Source of the DNA: Stenopsyche tienmushanensis | Lineage: Eukaryota > Arthropoda > Insecta > Trichoptera > Stenopsychidae | Assembly (NCBI GenBank): GCA_008973525.1 | Contig: WACJ01000520.1 | Span: 1,054,001 to 1,118,000, forward strand | Length of the DNA: 64,000 nucleotides | Reading direction: 5' to 3' | Part shown: positions 33,301 through 46,255 of the stretch, one piece after another | How the letters are laid out: every line of letters begins with the position of its first letter | Numbering within the stretch: position 1 is the stretch's first letter | The notes under the pieces: generated by a model | Database searches by the model: none | What the model saw: only the letters and a program-made list of their open reading frames with translations | Told to the model about the DNA's origin: nothing | Position numbers and translations under genes: made by a program

Positions 33301-33914
33301 GGACACAATTTTTTTTTCAGTTTTAATTGCAAAACAATGCATTATTAGGAATCTCACAATTTTATGCATTGCGATATTAAACGTCTTTGATATTTGAATA
33401 AGCGTATTGTAAATTATGTTATAAAATAAGTTTTTTTGATATTCTGCAAACAATTTTATTGCTCGTTATAAGCGTGTTGGTCATATCAAACATGCATTTT
33501 GCTTCCGAATTTTTAATTTTAGGTACATAAACGCTTGTTAATATATCAAAATAACTATTGGATCAAATACTCGCTTTATGGGAGTTTGGATTTTCCAATT
33601 TACATCACAATAAGGCTAGAAAATAGTAAGGCGAGTGACATAAGCTATCTTTTATACACGCTGCTCGCTGTAATACAAGTCAGACTTTGCATACGAATTG
33701 TTGAATTTGAAAGTAACATTATGTAAGACCCTCTAACATATCATTTTAATTAGGTACTAAATAAATCAGCTGATAGTAGAGTGTTTTTAATACATATTTA
33801 GGACTTGTTATATATATTTTTTTATTTGGGAATTATTAAGATTTGCAGCTCTTTGACCAGGCCTGAATCTATTACAAGAAAATACGCAAAGTAAGTGCGG
33901 ATTCTGTTACCTTA
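33301..33914. other. AT-rich single-copy DNA
   Basis: Nothing recognised. Confidence 0.4.
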
Positions 33915-34017
33915 TAAAGAAATGGCCAGTGTTAAGTGCTAAAATAACCTGTCTAGCTGTTGTGGAGTACCAGGTTCGATTCTAGATAGTGGCTCGGACC
34001 ATAAATTTAAAAAAATG
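33915..34017 (+). repeat. possible tRNA-derived SINE or tRNA pseudogene
   Basis: TGGCCAGTGTTAAGTG at 33923 resembles a polymerase III A box. GGTTCGATTCT at 33973 is close to the B-box consensus, with the normal 50-bp spacing, and an A-rich run follows at 34006. A cloverleaf with paired acceptor stem cannot be formed, so it is not a functional tRNA. No second copy is seen in the window. Confidence 0.35.
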
Positions 34018-35099
34018 TTTATTATGCACCCTAAGCATCATCGCACGCAGTTAACGCCGATTGGAAAATTCACACGCTTTTAATTCCCGCTAAACGTGAT
34101 TGAAATCGCAAAACATGCGGAAATAATGCTCAAATATTGTCATAGTTATTTTTTTTCAAAAATAATGAAAAAAACCAACAAATAGGACAGTCGATGTTTG
34201 AACGAGCGAAAATGGCGACAACGCAGATTGGATAAACAAAATCACCATAAAAGTCGTCGATTCGTCAAATCGGCCAGAATTAAAATTCGTTTACAGTCCC
34301 CATGAAACTGTTTACTGCTGGCAATAAAATATCTCTTTTATTTACCTTGCCTTGTTTTACATGACAGAGTTGGTCTTCGAAACCATAAAGCCATTTGTTA
34401 CCTGTGTCTTTTGACCGGTTTTTATTTTTAAATGTCCACCAGTTAAATCCAGGTTTTACGATGAAGCTATCTCTACGACGCCAGGTTATGAATTTCGGGA
34501 GGGTCGGTGGGTTTGCATGTTCGGTCATTCGAGAAGAGTGATTAAATTGAGGTGACTCAGATTCATAAAATAATAAAAACACACATACACGTTCGCAATT
34601 CCGCGGACGGGCGAAATTGCCGAAAAGGAGGTCAATGCAGAGACAACACTTAAAAGTACAACCAATAAATGGTAAAATGAGATAATCACGATCCTGCTAT
34701 TACATATAATAAAAGCCCAGGTGTTGGTCTTCAAACATGAAAACATTTGGCCTTTATGTCCGATGGAATTTGCATCCAAATTTTACATTGCATAAAAATT
34801 GCGCTTTGCTGAAATGTTGTTGCCGTTAATATTTTATACAGGATAAATTCAAATAATTGAACTCATCGGCGAAACGAATAGGATGGGTGTTATGGAGTAG
34901 AAGGGACGCCAGGCCCTGGCACAGTACTCCTTTAAGGGTTAATAAAAAGAAAAAAATCGAAGAGAGAAAAATCCTTTCAAGAGAAGATTTGATATGCAAC
35001 TAAACTACATTAAAATAAATAACTAAACTAAAACTTAACCTAATTCCTGGAAATTTGGTGATCTTCTTACAATCATAATAAACCCAATAAAATCAATTA
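34018..35099. other. AT-rich DNA with one TTAA-element end
   Basis: No gene. At 34898-34942 CGCCAGGCCCTGGCACAGTA followed by CTCCTTTAAGGGTTAA is the same 3' end as the TTAA element at 38364-38877. Its 5' part was not found. Confidence 0.45.
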
Positions 35100-35302
35100 T
35101 ATACTTAAAATTCAGTCTGGTAATAAAGTGATTATATTTGAAACGCTATTATAGAGCTCAACAATATCAACAGTGTTGAGGTTCATTTATTGATATACAA
35201 ACTTTATTCACGGTGCGCCGTCCTGAGAGAAAATGGATTTATGTGGACGATAAGTGGATTTATGTGGATATACAAATATCTACTAATCAAAAGGTTACAG
35301 GC
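35100..35302 (-). mobile_element. pB-M1 TTAA element fragment
   Basis: Plus-strand ATATCAACAGTGTTGAGGTT, CATTTATTGATATACAAACT and GGTGCGCCGTCCTGAGAGAA are the reversed family core. Left of it, TTTGAAACGCTATTATAGAG is shared with the copy at 39540. It ends near ACTAATCAAAAGGTTAC. Confidence 0.55.
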
Positions 35303-37704
35303 GAGGTCTCAAATCTAGATCGTTAAAAATATTTCGGGAGATCAAAGCCATGATTGATCAGATAATATTTCAGATCGATAATTTTGCTTTATTCATGATC
35401 TTCGTCCACCTTTCGGCGACTCTTAGCTAGTCTGATATAAAGAATATCTATCTGTGCTTTTATCTAGTTAATTTTAGGTTTTTTTTTTTTTGCATTTGTG
35501 GTTTTTTTTTGCAATTTCTTCCAAATTCACACACATATTCCAATATTCACAATTTTATTTGTTGTGAAATCCACTAACGATATATTTAAAACGTGGCATA
35601 AAATCTATCCTGAATTGTTGTCCGGCATATGATACATATTTAATATCATTGACATTAACCCTATCCGTATGCCGTAAAGGTGCACGTCTAAACATTCTCA
35701 ATTTTTTAAAATTTGTTTTATAGAAACTCGTAAGTGTTCAAACTTACTCCAAAAAATCTTTTAACCGTCATTAAATTTAGGTATAATTTACTGAAATCGC
35801 TATCGTCAGTTAAGCTATTTAGTTCTTTTAACAAAGATAAGACGATTTTCGTTCGTGTTGTCTTGAGAGCAGACGTTTGTTTTGATAATTAAGATACTCG
35901 CATCATTCTTATCGTTGACCAGTTTTGTTATTCCTCTTTGACTGTTCTGGAGTGGCGTCACTAGCCGAGTATTCCTTTGAAAAATATACTCAAGCTTGTT
36001 ACACGCTGCGGCGGAGTTGACCGAAAAGTGCATTTACATTAGAGCGTGGCATGTCTGTTCTCCGGTTCAAAAGGGTCAATATATAAAATATTTTACCAAA
36101 AATATTATTTAATAAATCTGTGAAGATCTAAGGATCAATAATGATCTGTAGATAATATGAAAGATTTTTCAATTTTTAATTATTTTTTAATAATATAAAA
36201 ATATTGAATTTTCATCTTAATTTGTGATGAATAACATCTATATGTTTACCATCAGCTTGCAGATTCGATACGCAAAGAACGGCAAAGCTTCATAAATTCC
36301 AATTTTTTATGTAATCAAAGCGCATATTTGCTTGCAGCGGGCTGAATTGAATGCAGTCGGCAATGCATTTTTAGTTTCGTATGAATAGACTGTAATGCAT
36401 CATAGGAAATATATCCGAGCTTCTGTCGTGCTTGAGCAACATCTGGCGAAATTCTTGAAATTAAAACCAGCAGCATCGCGAATATAATGGACAGAAGCAA
36501 TTTTTCGTACCGGAGTGAAAAATAATAACATGTCGTTTACAAAGGACTTTTTTGCGCTGAAACGAGTGGCAACTGGGTCATATGAATTTTTAAACTATGC
36601 AAATCCGTTTTCATTCAAATTTGTGTTTAATAATGTGGTATGGATGTTGAATCCGAATGATTTCTGAGAAGCTCTCCATGGCGCTAATCGAAGCTTAATT
36701 TAATTACAATAGATATTCAAGAGCTTTTTCGGACACTGTAATATTTTTCCGAGAATCGAAACCTTCAGCTTCAAATATTTGCGAAATGCTTCCATATAAT
36801 TGTCAATAAATTCCAATGGCCCTTTATAGCTCCTTTGCTCCACCCAACACCGACCCTTCACGTATGTCCAGCGCCGAGGTTGTCGCATTTTCAGACACAT
36901 AATACGTCTAAAGTCCAGAATTTAGCACCGCAGAGTATTTTTCAATATTAGGAAGGTCAGCTACGGGAACAAAGTGTTCCGAAAAAGGGAACGTGTTTAA
37001 CTTTGAATGGATTTAATTTAACAAATCCTACGGAGGCTGCGGTCGCACACAAATACCGGCCAGCTCGTATGTGCTCCATAGGAAATTAAACCCGACAAGC
37101 CGCAGTTTCACATTCCAAGCGCCGGCGCCGTTGCGTCCGCTTCGTCGTCTGCGCTCGGACTGCTCTTTTTAATTGTTCGGCACGGACAGGACTCGCAGGT
37201 TAATTAACGAAACTCTTGTATGCTCGTGATATTCCATTAAGCGCCCTACGTGCAAATTACGCGGACACAACCTGAAGAATAGATTCCACATTTTTAATAT
37301 TATATTTACCCCCCCGGAAAAGGTCTATGGTGTAACGGCGAGCCTTTATTGTAAAGCTGAATCTGCATTCATGGCGCACATTGTGCTTTCGGACGCTACA
37401 AATATGGCCCTGCGTTGTAACGGATTACGGACAAAATATCGGCGGACCTAATTTAATTGCACGAATGTGAAAAAAATACTAATTCCCTGCAAAAATTCAG
37501 CACAACAACATTTCAAAACAATCGTATTAATTGACAGCTCGTTTTGAAACCAATTTACATACACATGTACAAAATATTAATGCAATATCGGTTTGTTTGA
37601 TAATAATTGACAAAAGGACTGTACAAAGCTTAATTTAAATATTTTTATAACGTTAAGCAAAGGCGCCCCCAAAAACAAACAATAAAAGACTTCAACAGCG
37701 TGAT
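35303..37704. other. single-copy DNA, GC-richer block in the second half
   Basis: No gene. Positions 37020-37290 are CG-rich against an AT-rich background (AAGCGCCGGCGCCGTTGCGT) with no open frame. It could be a regulatory block. Confidence 0.4.
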
Positions 37705-37830
37705 TTTTCTCTCAGAACCGCGCAGCGTGAGTGAAGCTTGTATATTTATAAATGAACCTTAACACTGCTGATAACAAACAATATTAATTCATGCTTTCAC
37801 ATAGACATAAACAATACACATACGTGCTTT
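37705..37830 (+). mobile_element. pB-M1 internal fragment
   Basis: TCTCAGAACCGCGCAGCGTG, AGTGAAGCTTGTATATTTAT, AATGAACCTTAACACTGCTG and ATAAACAATACACATACG follow the family core. It preserves the intact GAACCTTAACACTG site. Confidence 0.6.
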
Positions 37831-38363
37831 CAGTTTTAGTAACAAAATAATGCATTTGTCGAAATAAATATCGTCATCTGTTAATGAATGAAATCATGAC
37901 TCTATATTATATCTAAATAATTTCATCTAATGATTTATGAAAGACAGGATGAAAGTCGAATATAAGTATTAAATTCATAAGTATAATTTAGTCCAAATAG
38001 ATGATTATTAGGATATTTAAAAAATGGTTATTGATAAATTAACAATATCTCCGTTTATCGTTGATGTTTCCGTAGGAACGCTCAATAGGTTTATGGAAAG
38101 TTTTTGTTTTGTTTTATATGTACATTTGAATCACTTTGATTGTATAGACAAGTATTTATTAATTTAAAAGAATATGGTTTCAATTTACTTGCTTCGAGCG
38201 CAGGTCGCTTTGTACAAGACAAATTTAGTTAAACCTATTTAGTTAGAACGCGTTTTAACTAGTTGAAATTACTTTATACTGCAATTCTTTGTTATAACTA
38301 TAATTTACTACTGGTAAAAAATGAATTTGAATTAAAACTAGTTTTACCTAGATAAAATGCGTT
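37831..38363. other. AT-rich single-copy DNA
   Basis: Nothing recognised beyond short direct AAACTAGTTTTA-like repeats near 38255-38345. Confidence 0.35.
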
Positions 38364-38877
38364 TTAACCTTTTGAGGAGTGAACAAATTTTAAATCAATG
38401 AAGTCGTTGATGCCATAATCGCTTTACACAGATTAAATTTCTGTCAGCCCCTATCAGCGTAAGACACTCTTCAATTTGAGGCAGAGTCAATTGTAAATAA
38501 ACACTGTTGATAGCATACAAGACCACGTCATTTTTTTACATAAACAATACACAAGAAATCGATTAATTTGCGTCTGCTTTAGAAGGCGACATTTAGAATA
38601 AAGCAATTAAATAAACGAACACTGTCGATAGCACACAATATTCGGTAATTTCTTTGCGTAAACAAATAACAAATTTGAAATCGAAATCATCATTGGTTGA
38701 TAAATTTGGGCTAACGATCTATACAATCGTGTGATGTGTGCGGGGAAGCTCTCCGTCTCTGTCTCCGGAACAGCGCTACGTTCTCTATCTGTCTCTGAGC
38801 TCAATGTACAAGAGTGCTATTTCTGAAAAGTGGAGGGGGGGTCCCAGGCCCTGGGATAGTACTACTTTAGGAGTTAA
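38364..38877 (+). mobile_element. pB-M1 TTAA element, complete variant copy
   Basis: The ends are TTAACCTTTTGAGGAGTGAA and, reversed, TTAACTCCTAAAGTAGTACT, with TTAA at 38364-38367 and 38874-38877. The interior holds the family segments AATAAACACTGTTGATAGCA and TAACGATCTATACAATCGTG and no coding frame. Just inside the right end CCCAGGCCCTGGG is a perfect palindrome. Confidence 0.7.
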
Positions 38878-39069
38878 CAAAATGGCTCAGTTAGAACTAT
38901 TTCGACCGAGGTCAAAGCTCATCCAGTTGATAATGCATGCAATGTATTAGAACGATTCTGAGTAGGAATTCTGACTTTGTTAAGGTTGGAGTCCACGGTC
39001 AGTTGCCCACTCCCACGCTTTTTCTATCGAATCATGTATAGCCGTACATGTACGTCTAGGTAACTTTTT

Positions 39070-39235
39070 ATTCAGCACAAGAGTGAGAGATTTGGCTGTA
39101 GGAAGGACGTCCTCCCGTAGCCAAGGTCATCCACTGACTCTTATCGACTCCCGCCTCCTGCGCATCATCACCCAACCCAAGAAGCAATCGGTCGGTAATT
39201 GCAGGTGCAGTATCCCCGTAGCGCAACAGATGAAG
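39070..39235 (-). mobile_element. LTR-1 fragment
   Basis: Plus-strand GGCTGTAGGAAGGACGTCCT, CGACTCCCGCCTCCTGCGCA, AAGAAGCAATCGGTCGGTAA and GCAGGTGCAGTATCC are the reversed central LTR-1. Both termini are missing. Confidence 0.65.
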
Positions 39236-39539
39236 GCGTTTGCCTCCAGATATTATTAACCCGTTCATGAGGAATTCAGCATATGCAATGAAAGGACCCG
39301 AGTGATAAAGAAATAGTATTTTGAGTGTGGAGATCAGCGAATCAGAGCTAGAGACGGGTGTCTTGCGTCTCATTATACACTCGTTGATCAAAGGCAAGGT
39401 CGTGTTGTAAATATACCCCTATAAATCAAAATATTATCAAATATTGCGAAAAGTGATCCATCAATCACCAAAAGATGACGATAATATAAAGATTAAAATT
39501 ACGTTGGTGGTCTTCCTTTTTAACATCACAATAAATAGT

Positions 39540-39762
39540 AGAAAACCACCTAAAGCAATTATATACTTTGATTCTATTTGAAACGCCATTATGGGGCTCA
39601 ATAATATCAATTGTGTTAAGGTAATTTATTAATATATAAGCATCACTCACGTTGCGCGATCCTGAGAGAATTTAAATTTGCGTGGATAATAAATGGTGGA
39701 CATGTGAACATAGCATCTATGTTTAATTCAATTAAGAATTAATTCACTAATCAAAGGGTTAA
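39540..39762 (-). mobile_element. pB-M1 TTAA element, 5' end retained
   Basis: The right end, reversed, is TTAACCCTTTGATTAGTGAA with TTAA at 39759. Inside, plus-strand ATCACTCACGTTGCGCGATC and AATATCAATTGTGTTAAGGT are the reversed family core. The other end is diverged. Confidence 0.6.
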
Positions 39763-41463
39763 GGATAAACGAGACGAAGATGGTCACAAAGAGGTTTTAA
39801 CTAAAATTAATGTGATAAATGAATCTGTAATTATAGCAGTAGCCAGCCAAGAAGACCATCAAGAAGTAAATTATATAATAGTTATAACTAGGCAAATTTA
39901 AATGTAACAAAGGCATTCAGTTTAAGCTAGTTTCAACTAATAAAAACGAATTCTATTTAAATGCAGGTTTCGACTGTATTTGTTCATTTTAATAATTAAA
40001 AATCAAATAAAATCCTCGTTTCTTCCATCACACATGATGGAATACATTCGAAAGGACATGGTCTTACGACCGCAGAACATTTATCTATCTTTCCATTTTA
40101 TAACCGTACGAATGCCATAAATTTAACATTTACTATCTTATTTGCCGTAAGCTCCCCCTAAATCTCTTTTGGCCATGTTTTAGCATACAGAGACGAAGTA
40201 ATTCGACAAATAGTAACATTCAAATGTTATTTATTTATAAGTAGAATCTCGCTACATTGACTCTATTCGGGTGGTGGTGTTCGTTCTAGTTTTGGTGTTA
40301 ACTGCCCTCCACGCCATAAACACACATAACAAAGCGGATAATTCCTTGATTCATAACCCGAAAGCTATAACACAGGCAATAACGTGTAATATCGTATGTA
40401 ATTGCAATATCGGATCTTTATAGCCGTATTCGCTCCGGGAATTGGGAGGCTTGAATTAAATGAAAAAAAAAATAGATATCATGCAAAATATAATAGGACA
40501 AGACATTGACTATTCATCCCGAGAAAATGCGATTTTTTTAGTCTCAATATAAATCCCGATTCGTTGACAGCTCGGCAATATCAATGTGCCACCTGTCACC
40601 TATCCTACGATATTGGAATTTGCTGTTTCCACTTCTTTGTTCTAACATTTTCTCGGCATGACAGCGTTTAGCTCACGTTAATCCATCAACCTATCTTCGC
40701 CCTCACTTTTCTATTAAATTTCTTCAGAGGAATGTTACATGAATAATGAGAAATTTTTCGAGTAAATTTTAATAATAAAAAAAAGTTCGCACGCGCACAC
40801 AAACATATGCATTAACATAAATTCTGGAGGGGCTGTAATAAAATGAAAAAATAATTTGATTTACTGCTCCATAAATTAAGAGCTTTTTCTCCCATATGAC
40901 TAGCAGCGAAAGATAAGTTTTCCGGTACGTCACGTGTCTGGGGTATCACGTGTCCTTTTTGACTACTTCCTACCCCTCAGCCTCCCGGTCCCTGCTATCC
41001 CTCGTCTCATGATTTATATCCTGCGGAAGGAGTTCACCGGAGAATAGTTTCAAAGCCTCCCTTGCACGTACTTTCGCCACAGTTTCCAATGCTCGAAGGT
41101 ATTCTGCGATATGTTCACTATTAAGCTCGACCAGGATACCCCTGTGCTCTCAACATAAGAAACGGGAAAAATGGCCACGTCATAAATTATCCCTTATGAA
41201 GTCCCCGGAACTTCAGCATTATACATATGAATGAACGAACAATCTTATTTTATTAATGTACGAAACATCAACAAGCATGGTGCTAATGTTGAACAACCAT
41301 TGGTCATATATGCAGGATAAAATATGAAAGCAGGAAGCTAGTTTTGACATCTGCCACCGCCCGCACTAATTAATTTTGCTGCGTCCATTAGTTGCCATCC
41401 ATTTTATTCCGACGATTTTAAAACAGAATCCATCTAGCATCAAAGCTAAATTCATACGTGTTT
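39763..41463. other. single-copy DNA
   Basis: No gene. Positions 40900-41130 are somewhat GC-richer (CACGTCACGTGTCTGG-like) without an open frame. Confidence 0.4.
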
Positions 41464-41998
41464 TTAGTAAACGTGATCCCGAAAAATTCGGGATTGTAAT
41501 TTGTATCTAACATAAATCGTACACATCACCAGCACAATAAAGGCTAATAAATCGAAACATTGCCGTCGAAATCTGGACGCTTGGAAACAGTGGCGTAACT
41601 AATAATTGACGAGCTTAGGCGACGCCTAGGGGCAGTACCTGTTTAATCTATGTATACAGTACATATATGTTTTTCAAATTTTTATATTAACCTTTCACTA
41701 CCGGTGATGTATTTACTACACCTCCACTCTAATAATGGGAATATCGATATGAAATATAATAGATACGAGATTCAGAATTTTTGTATTCCTCCGTAATATA
41801 ATTACGAATCACATCAAAGTATTTTAGTATACAAGTATTCATCTGCAGCGACGGAAATAAATAATTTGTCGGGAAATCGGGAATTTTGCGAGTTTTAGTC
41901 CGTGTCTCAGCAGAAAGGAATTTTATCAGCCAAATTGACGGTGTTATACGAAAATGGAGACACATGCTCGTCATCAACTCGAACTAGCATTTAAATTA
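41464..41998 (+). mobile_element. hAT-M1 MITE copy, left end missing
   Basis: It starts TTAGTAAACGTGATCCCGAA and then follows the reverse complement of the element at 8620: CACCAGCACAATAAAGGC, GAAATCTGGACGCTTGGAAA, CTACCGGTGATGTATTTACT and CATCTGCAGCGACGGAAATA. The final CATCAACTCGAACTAGCATT is shared only with 8930-8960. The terminal GGGAATCC repeat is absent. Confidence 0.7.
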
Positions 41999-42064
41999 TT
42001 TTTTTTTCCATGGAGTACAAAATAGAGAGTCATCATATCAATCATCAACTGATGACGACAAAAT

Positions 42065-42180
42065 AAATTAAAAATAAATTATATATTTAAAACCCAGCCT
42101 GGTACCAAAATATATTTTATTTAAAACGCTTTTATGGAGTCACACAATATCAAAAGTGTTAAGGTTCATTTATTGATAAA
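42065..42180 (-). mobile_element. pB-M1 fragment
   Basis: AAAACGCTTTTATGGAGTCA, CACAATATCAAAAGTGTTAA and GGTTCATTTATTGAT match the reversed core of the copies at 35100 and 39540. Confidence 0.5.
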
Positions 42181-42315
42181 ATGGCGAATGTTTTGGAATG
42201 GATGTAAGATGGGGTATTTTGAAATCTCGCAAGAGAGAAGGGTTTGGAAATGATACCTTCGGGGGTAGAAGAGTGAATCACAAATCTTGGTGAGACAATT
42301 TGACTTTGGCCATGC

Positions 42316-42822
42316 TTAAACCCGTTGATGAGTAATCACGCATATGTCCGTTCGGACTCTGTGAATCAGATTAAGAGCTTCAAATGCAGAGTTTCTATTC
42401 CTAATACAATATTAATATTTATTAAAGCATTACACTTGCGATTTTTTTATTCTTTCGCCTTATGCTTCAATGAAGTTTGCGACCAAGTTTTATGAAGACA
42501 AAGTATCATATCTATTAAGTTGGTTATAAAATTTAATTTAATAATTTTTGTTCTTATAATTAATAATTATTTAAATACCATCTGTATTTGTCTTTCATTG
42601 TTATTTCAAAAACACAAAATTTAATGGTTCATCCTATATTTCTATAAAGGAACACGTGTGCTAATGCAAAACACCAACGATATCAACAGTGTAAAGGCTC
42701 ATTTATTGATATACAAGCTTTATTCACGCTGCGCGGTTCTGAAAGAAATAGAGTTTATATAAGAACACAGCATGTGCGTGCTAAGCTCACTTCCAGAACG
42801 TGTGCGCTTTTAAAAGGGTTAA
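42316..42822 (-). mobile_element. pB-M1 TTAA element, complete copy
   Basis: The left end TTAAACCCGTTGATGAGTAA has one extra A after TTAA. The reversed right end is TTAACCCTTTTAAAAGCGC. Inside, ACGCTGCGCGGTTCTGAAAG and CAACGATATCAACAGTGTAA are the reversed core. About 507 bp, non-coding. Confidence 0.65.
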
Positions 42823-44924
42823 AACTAAAAACTTGATGCATTTTTAAATTTAATTTTTATTTTCGCAAGGATTTCACGCAAATAAAGTGCTAAAAATATT
42901 TAAATTTGAATTTAATTTTTTAAATAAATAAATGGAATAAAAATAGTAAATCATGGTGCTTTAATAACATTTAATTTTTATTTAAGTAGTGTTTTAGAGG
43001 GTTGCTCTTGAAATAAATTTTCGCTTAAGCATAAATATCTTGTGATATCTTCGAAGGCTGAAAAAAAAGTTTTCTTGAGCTTTATACAAGAATCGTGATT
43101 GCCAGAAGGGTCATCAAATCTATGATCATTTATTGGAAAGTTTCTGAGAATATAAAGAGATTTTTTGCTGAATACGTTGTAGAAAACAAGAACGAAGGCT
43201 TCGGTGGAGATAGACGATGGGCTGGTGATGGGGTGGAAGCGCGGGGAGGGGGGCGATAAAGCTCTGCGCCTTGTACAAAACTTTAGCAATTTTTCGTTGA
43301 TGTCACGGCAATATGTTCTTCCACATACTTCACAGCTTCTCCTTCACCTTCCACATGTAGGATCCTGTCTCTCCGATAAAGCTTTTCTTATAAACCTATC
43401 GTGGCGCATAGATGTGGGTTACGAGGATTTTCAAAGAAACGTCCGGTATATTGTATATCGAATTTAAGTCGAGCGGCACCAGCTCGTGGCGAGAAAAATA
43501 TTTTTTGGCGAAGCCTAAGTCAAATCATTTTAAAAGTGATGGCAAAAAGAATCCTTTTCGAGACAAATAATCGACAATGAAATATCGAAAGGGGATGTCT
43601 GCAGGAAGCAGAAAAAATATTAAATGATTTATGTAAATGGCTCGATATGCGAGCAGTTTGTTTTAAATTTATGACGACTAAGTTGCATATAAATTTGAAT
43701 ATCATTTAAATAAATTTCGGGAGACCTGGATTGCAGCATTTTTTTTTGATCAGGGACTATCGGCGAGCCTTACAGGAATAGCCTATCGTCTGTTTTTTTT
43801 GTGTTTTTCTTATTTTAATAGAGCTTTTGCGGCGAGAGCTTTGACGTGCCATTGCATAATAGTTGCAATAATACTAATTACGAAATATTCTTATGCATCA
43901 ATAATGTAACTTTATGCGCAAACGTCGGAATGTGAAATTTTATTATTTTGGATTTATTTACAAAAAGAATTTGAGAATGGGTTTTTTGCATACTGAAGAT
44001 AACGATCAAAGACTGAGCTTCGATAATAATAAAATTCTTTAATATCTCAATGGGGGTTGTCAACACTTATTTAAGCAATCGGTGAGATCATATCGAGTCT
44101 TAATGGCAATAAATTCAATAAAATATGACACTTTATCCTTTTCGCATTCAATTTGGACATCTTATGACTTTGAATCACATGGAAGTTAAATGAAACCCTA
44201 ATAGCATTCTGATTTAATTGCGTATATAATTTTATTTTATAATCATATTTTAAAATACCCGAGATGTGTGTACGTTTTTATTTATTTTCAAAGCAATAAA
44301 ACTGTTGTATTAAAATTTCCGATTGATCGTTTTAAAACAGAATATGATTTGAAAAAGGCTCTAAAAATACTGAATTTGGACAAAGTATACTACGATCTTA
44401 ATTCAAGGACTTGGTATCAATTTATTACATTATATTTCGATTTCATGCACTTTAAATGTAATTCAGAAGCTAATAAATTTAAAACTCAGTAATAGCGACT
44501 TTGAAATCATTTAGTGAATGATCTTATGATAAAAAATATATAACAATTAAAAGTAATTACGGTTCACCTAAGTCCGTGCGTGCGTTTTAATATGGATGGC
44601 CTCTGTGGGTCCGTTTACTATCGGATCGTGGTAAATGAAGCAGAGGAAGAAGAAAATGATCCGGTATTGATGAAAATACGACTTCTATGGGATAAACATG
44701 TTTTCCCGTAGGCATGGTTTTCGGACAACTTTTCTGCCTTCAAATTGGTTTTATATAAGGGTGCTATTCACCACCCCCCACTGTAATATTTTCAAAATTG
44801 AATATATTACATTATCAAATTATAAAAATAAGGAATAAATAGATCATGTTTTTCAAGAGTCTAAATTTGAATCCAATTTATGCTTTAACTAAAATAAAAT
44901 TAATTAATGATGAACAACACATTT
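42823..44924. other. AT-rich single-copy DNA, no gene recognised
   Basis: Only short frames without motifs. The 74-codon frame at 44268-44492 is Lys/Tyr/Asn-rich and unremarkable. Confidence 0.45.
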
Positions 44925-45785
44925 GTTGGTGGGAGGGGAGGAGCTGGTTTGGAGCTCGCTGTTCAAAAAACTGAAGCCCTCTTTTCACAAGACGCAGGAA
45001 GTTTTCACCCTCACTCCTGATGATCAGGATTTGCGAGACTAAATTGTCAAGATCCATTTGATATTTGGAAGTGGAGATTGATGACAAGCTTTGATTTGTC
45101 ACCCACATGGAGAAGATAGCAATGAAGGCGGCCAGCGTTGTGGAGAACCTGGCCAGGTTGATGCTTAGCATTGGTGGCCCAAAAACAAACAGGAGGTGAC
45201 TCTACAACGGGGTAGTGCTCTAGGTACTGTAGTACGGCGCGCCGATATGGTCCGAGGCACTACAGATTCAACCAGTGGCCAGAATCCAGACTCCAGAGAA
45301 GGAGCGCAATCAGGGCGGCTGCTGCATATCGTAGTATTGGGAGATGCCATCCTGGCACTAGTTACTATACCGCCAATCGACCTGCTCGCCTGCGAGAGAC
45401 AGGCAATACAGAAAAGAGAAGACAAGAATAACGCTAAGTATATCCCCATGGCGGCGTGGCAGTCCCAATGGGACAACTCTGCTAAAGTCGGTGGATGCAT
45501 GAACCTGAGAACCTGGGTAGCCAGAAAGCACGGCCAACTGTGATATCACTTGACGTAAGTCCTCATCGGGCACGGCTGTTTTAGTAGCTACCTACACAAA
45601 ATAGACAAAGAGACTGGCTCGGAGTGCCACCATTGCGGAGCGGAGTACGACCGGGACCGAAAGGAACATCCTACGGGAGGGACTGGGAGTCAGCTCGCTT
45701 TACCCTAACAACATGGTACCTTCAATATTAACGGATGCTAGGGCATGAAATGCGTGGTGCAAATACACGACGTTCGCTATGCAGC
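44925..45785 (+). pseudogene. R1-B ORF2 remnant, part before LTR insertion
   Basis: Plus-strand reading with frame shifts gives GLELAVQKTEALF near 44947, ENLARLMLSIGGPKTNRRRL near 45145-45200, then YIPMAAWQSQWDNSAKVGGC near 45440-45495 and FSSYLHKIDKETGSECHHCG near 45583-45640. These match the R1-B copy at 11589-12755, thumb through C-terminal finger. The finger is damaged by a short deletion after 45650. The last matching base is 45785, in GCTATGCAGC, where the LTR element begins. The copy continues at 48184. Confidence 0.78.
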
Positions 45786-46242
45786 TGTAACGTTTGAGGC
45801 GGGGGCGCTCTCGGGGCAGAGTCCCCGGGCGGCTCCCCGCCTCCACGTGCTCGTCGGGATGGCCGCGCTACCGCACGGGTCCGTTCTGCTATCGGGCTGT
45901 GATGTACTGGACGAATGGATGGGAACACGAAGGGCGTTGAACAGAAAGACTCTCTTCACAGGATAACTATTTATTCCCCAGCAAAGGTAGAGAGAGAGAG
46001 GTCTGGCTGCAGGAGGGACGACCTCCCGCAGCCAAGGCCAACGGACGACTCCCGCGACTCCCGCTTCCTGCGCGTCACTACCCAGCCGGTAACGATGCAC
46101 GCGCAAGAAGCGATCGGTCGGTAAGCAGGTGCAATGTCTCCGCAGGGCCACAAGAGGTGGCGCTGCTAAAATAGCACATTGCACCTGGAGAGAAATGGAA
46201 GATGCCGCTACTATGCGGGGATGATATATCGCCCACGCTACA
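45786..46242 (-). repeat. 3' LTR of LTR-1 element
   Basis: It is 457 bp, plus-strand TGTAACGTTTGAGG...CCACGCTACA. By eye it differs from the 5' LTR at a single position (C at 45856 where the partner has T). It carries AATAAATAGTTAT on the minus strand near 45970. Confidence 0.92.
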
Positions 46243-46255
46243 CTCTTCCTCCCTT
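46243..46255 (-). other. polypurine tract of LTR-1 element
   Basis: On the minus strand AAGGGAGGAAGAG directly precedes the LTR start TGTAGCG. This is the expected primer for plus-strand DNA synthesis. Confidence 0.8.
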
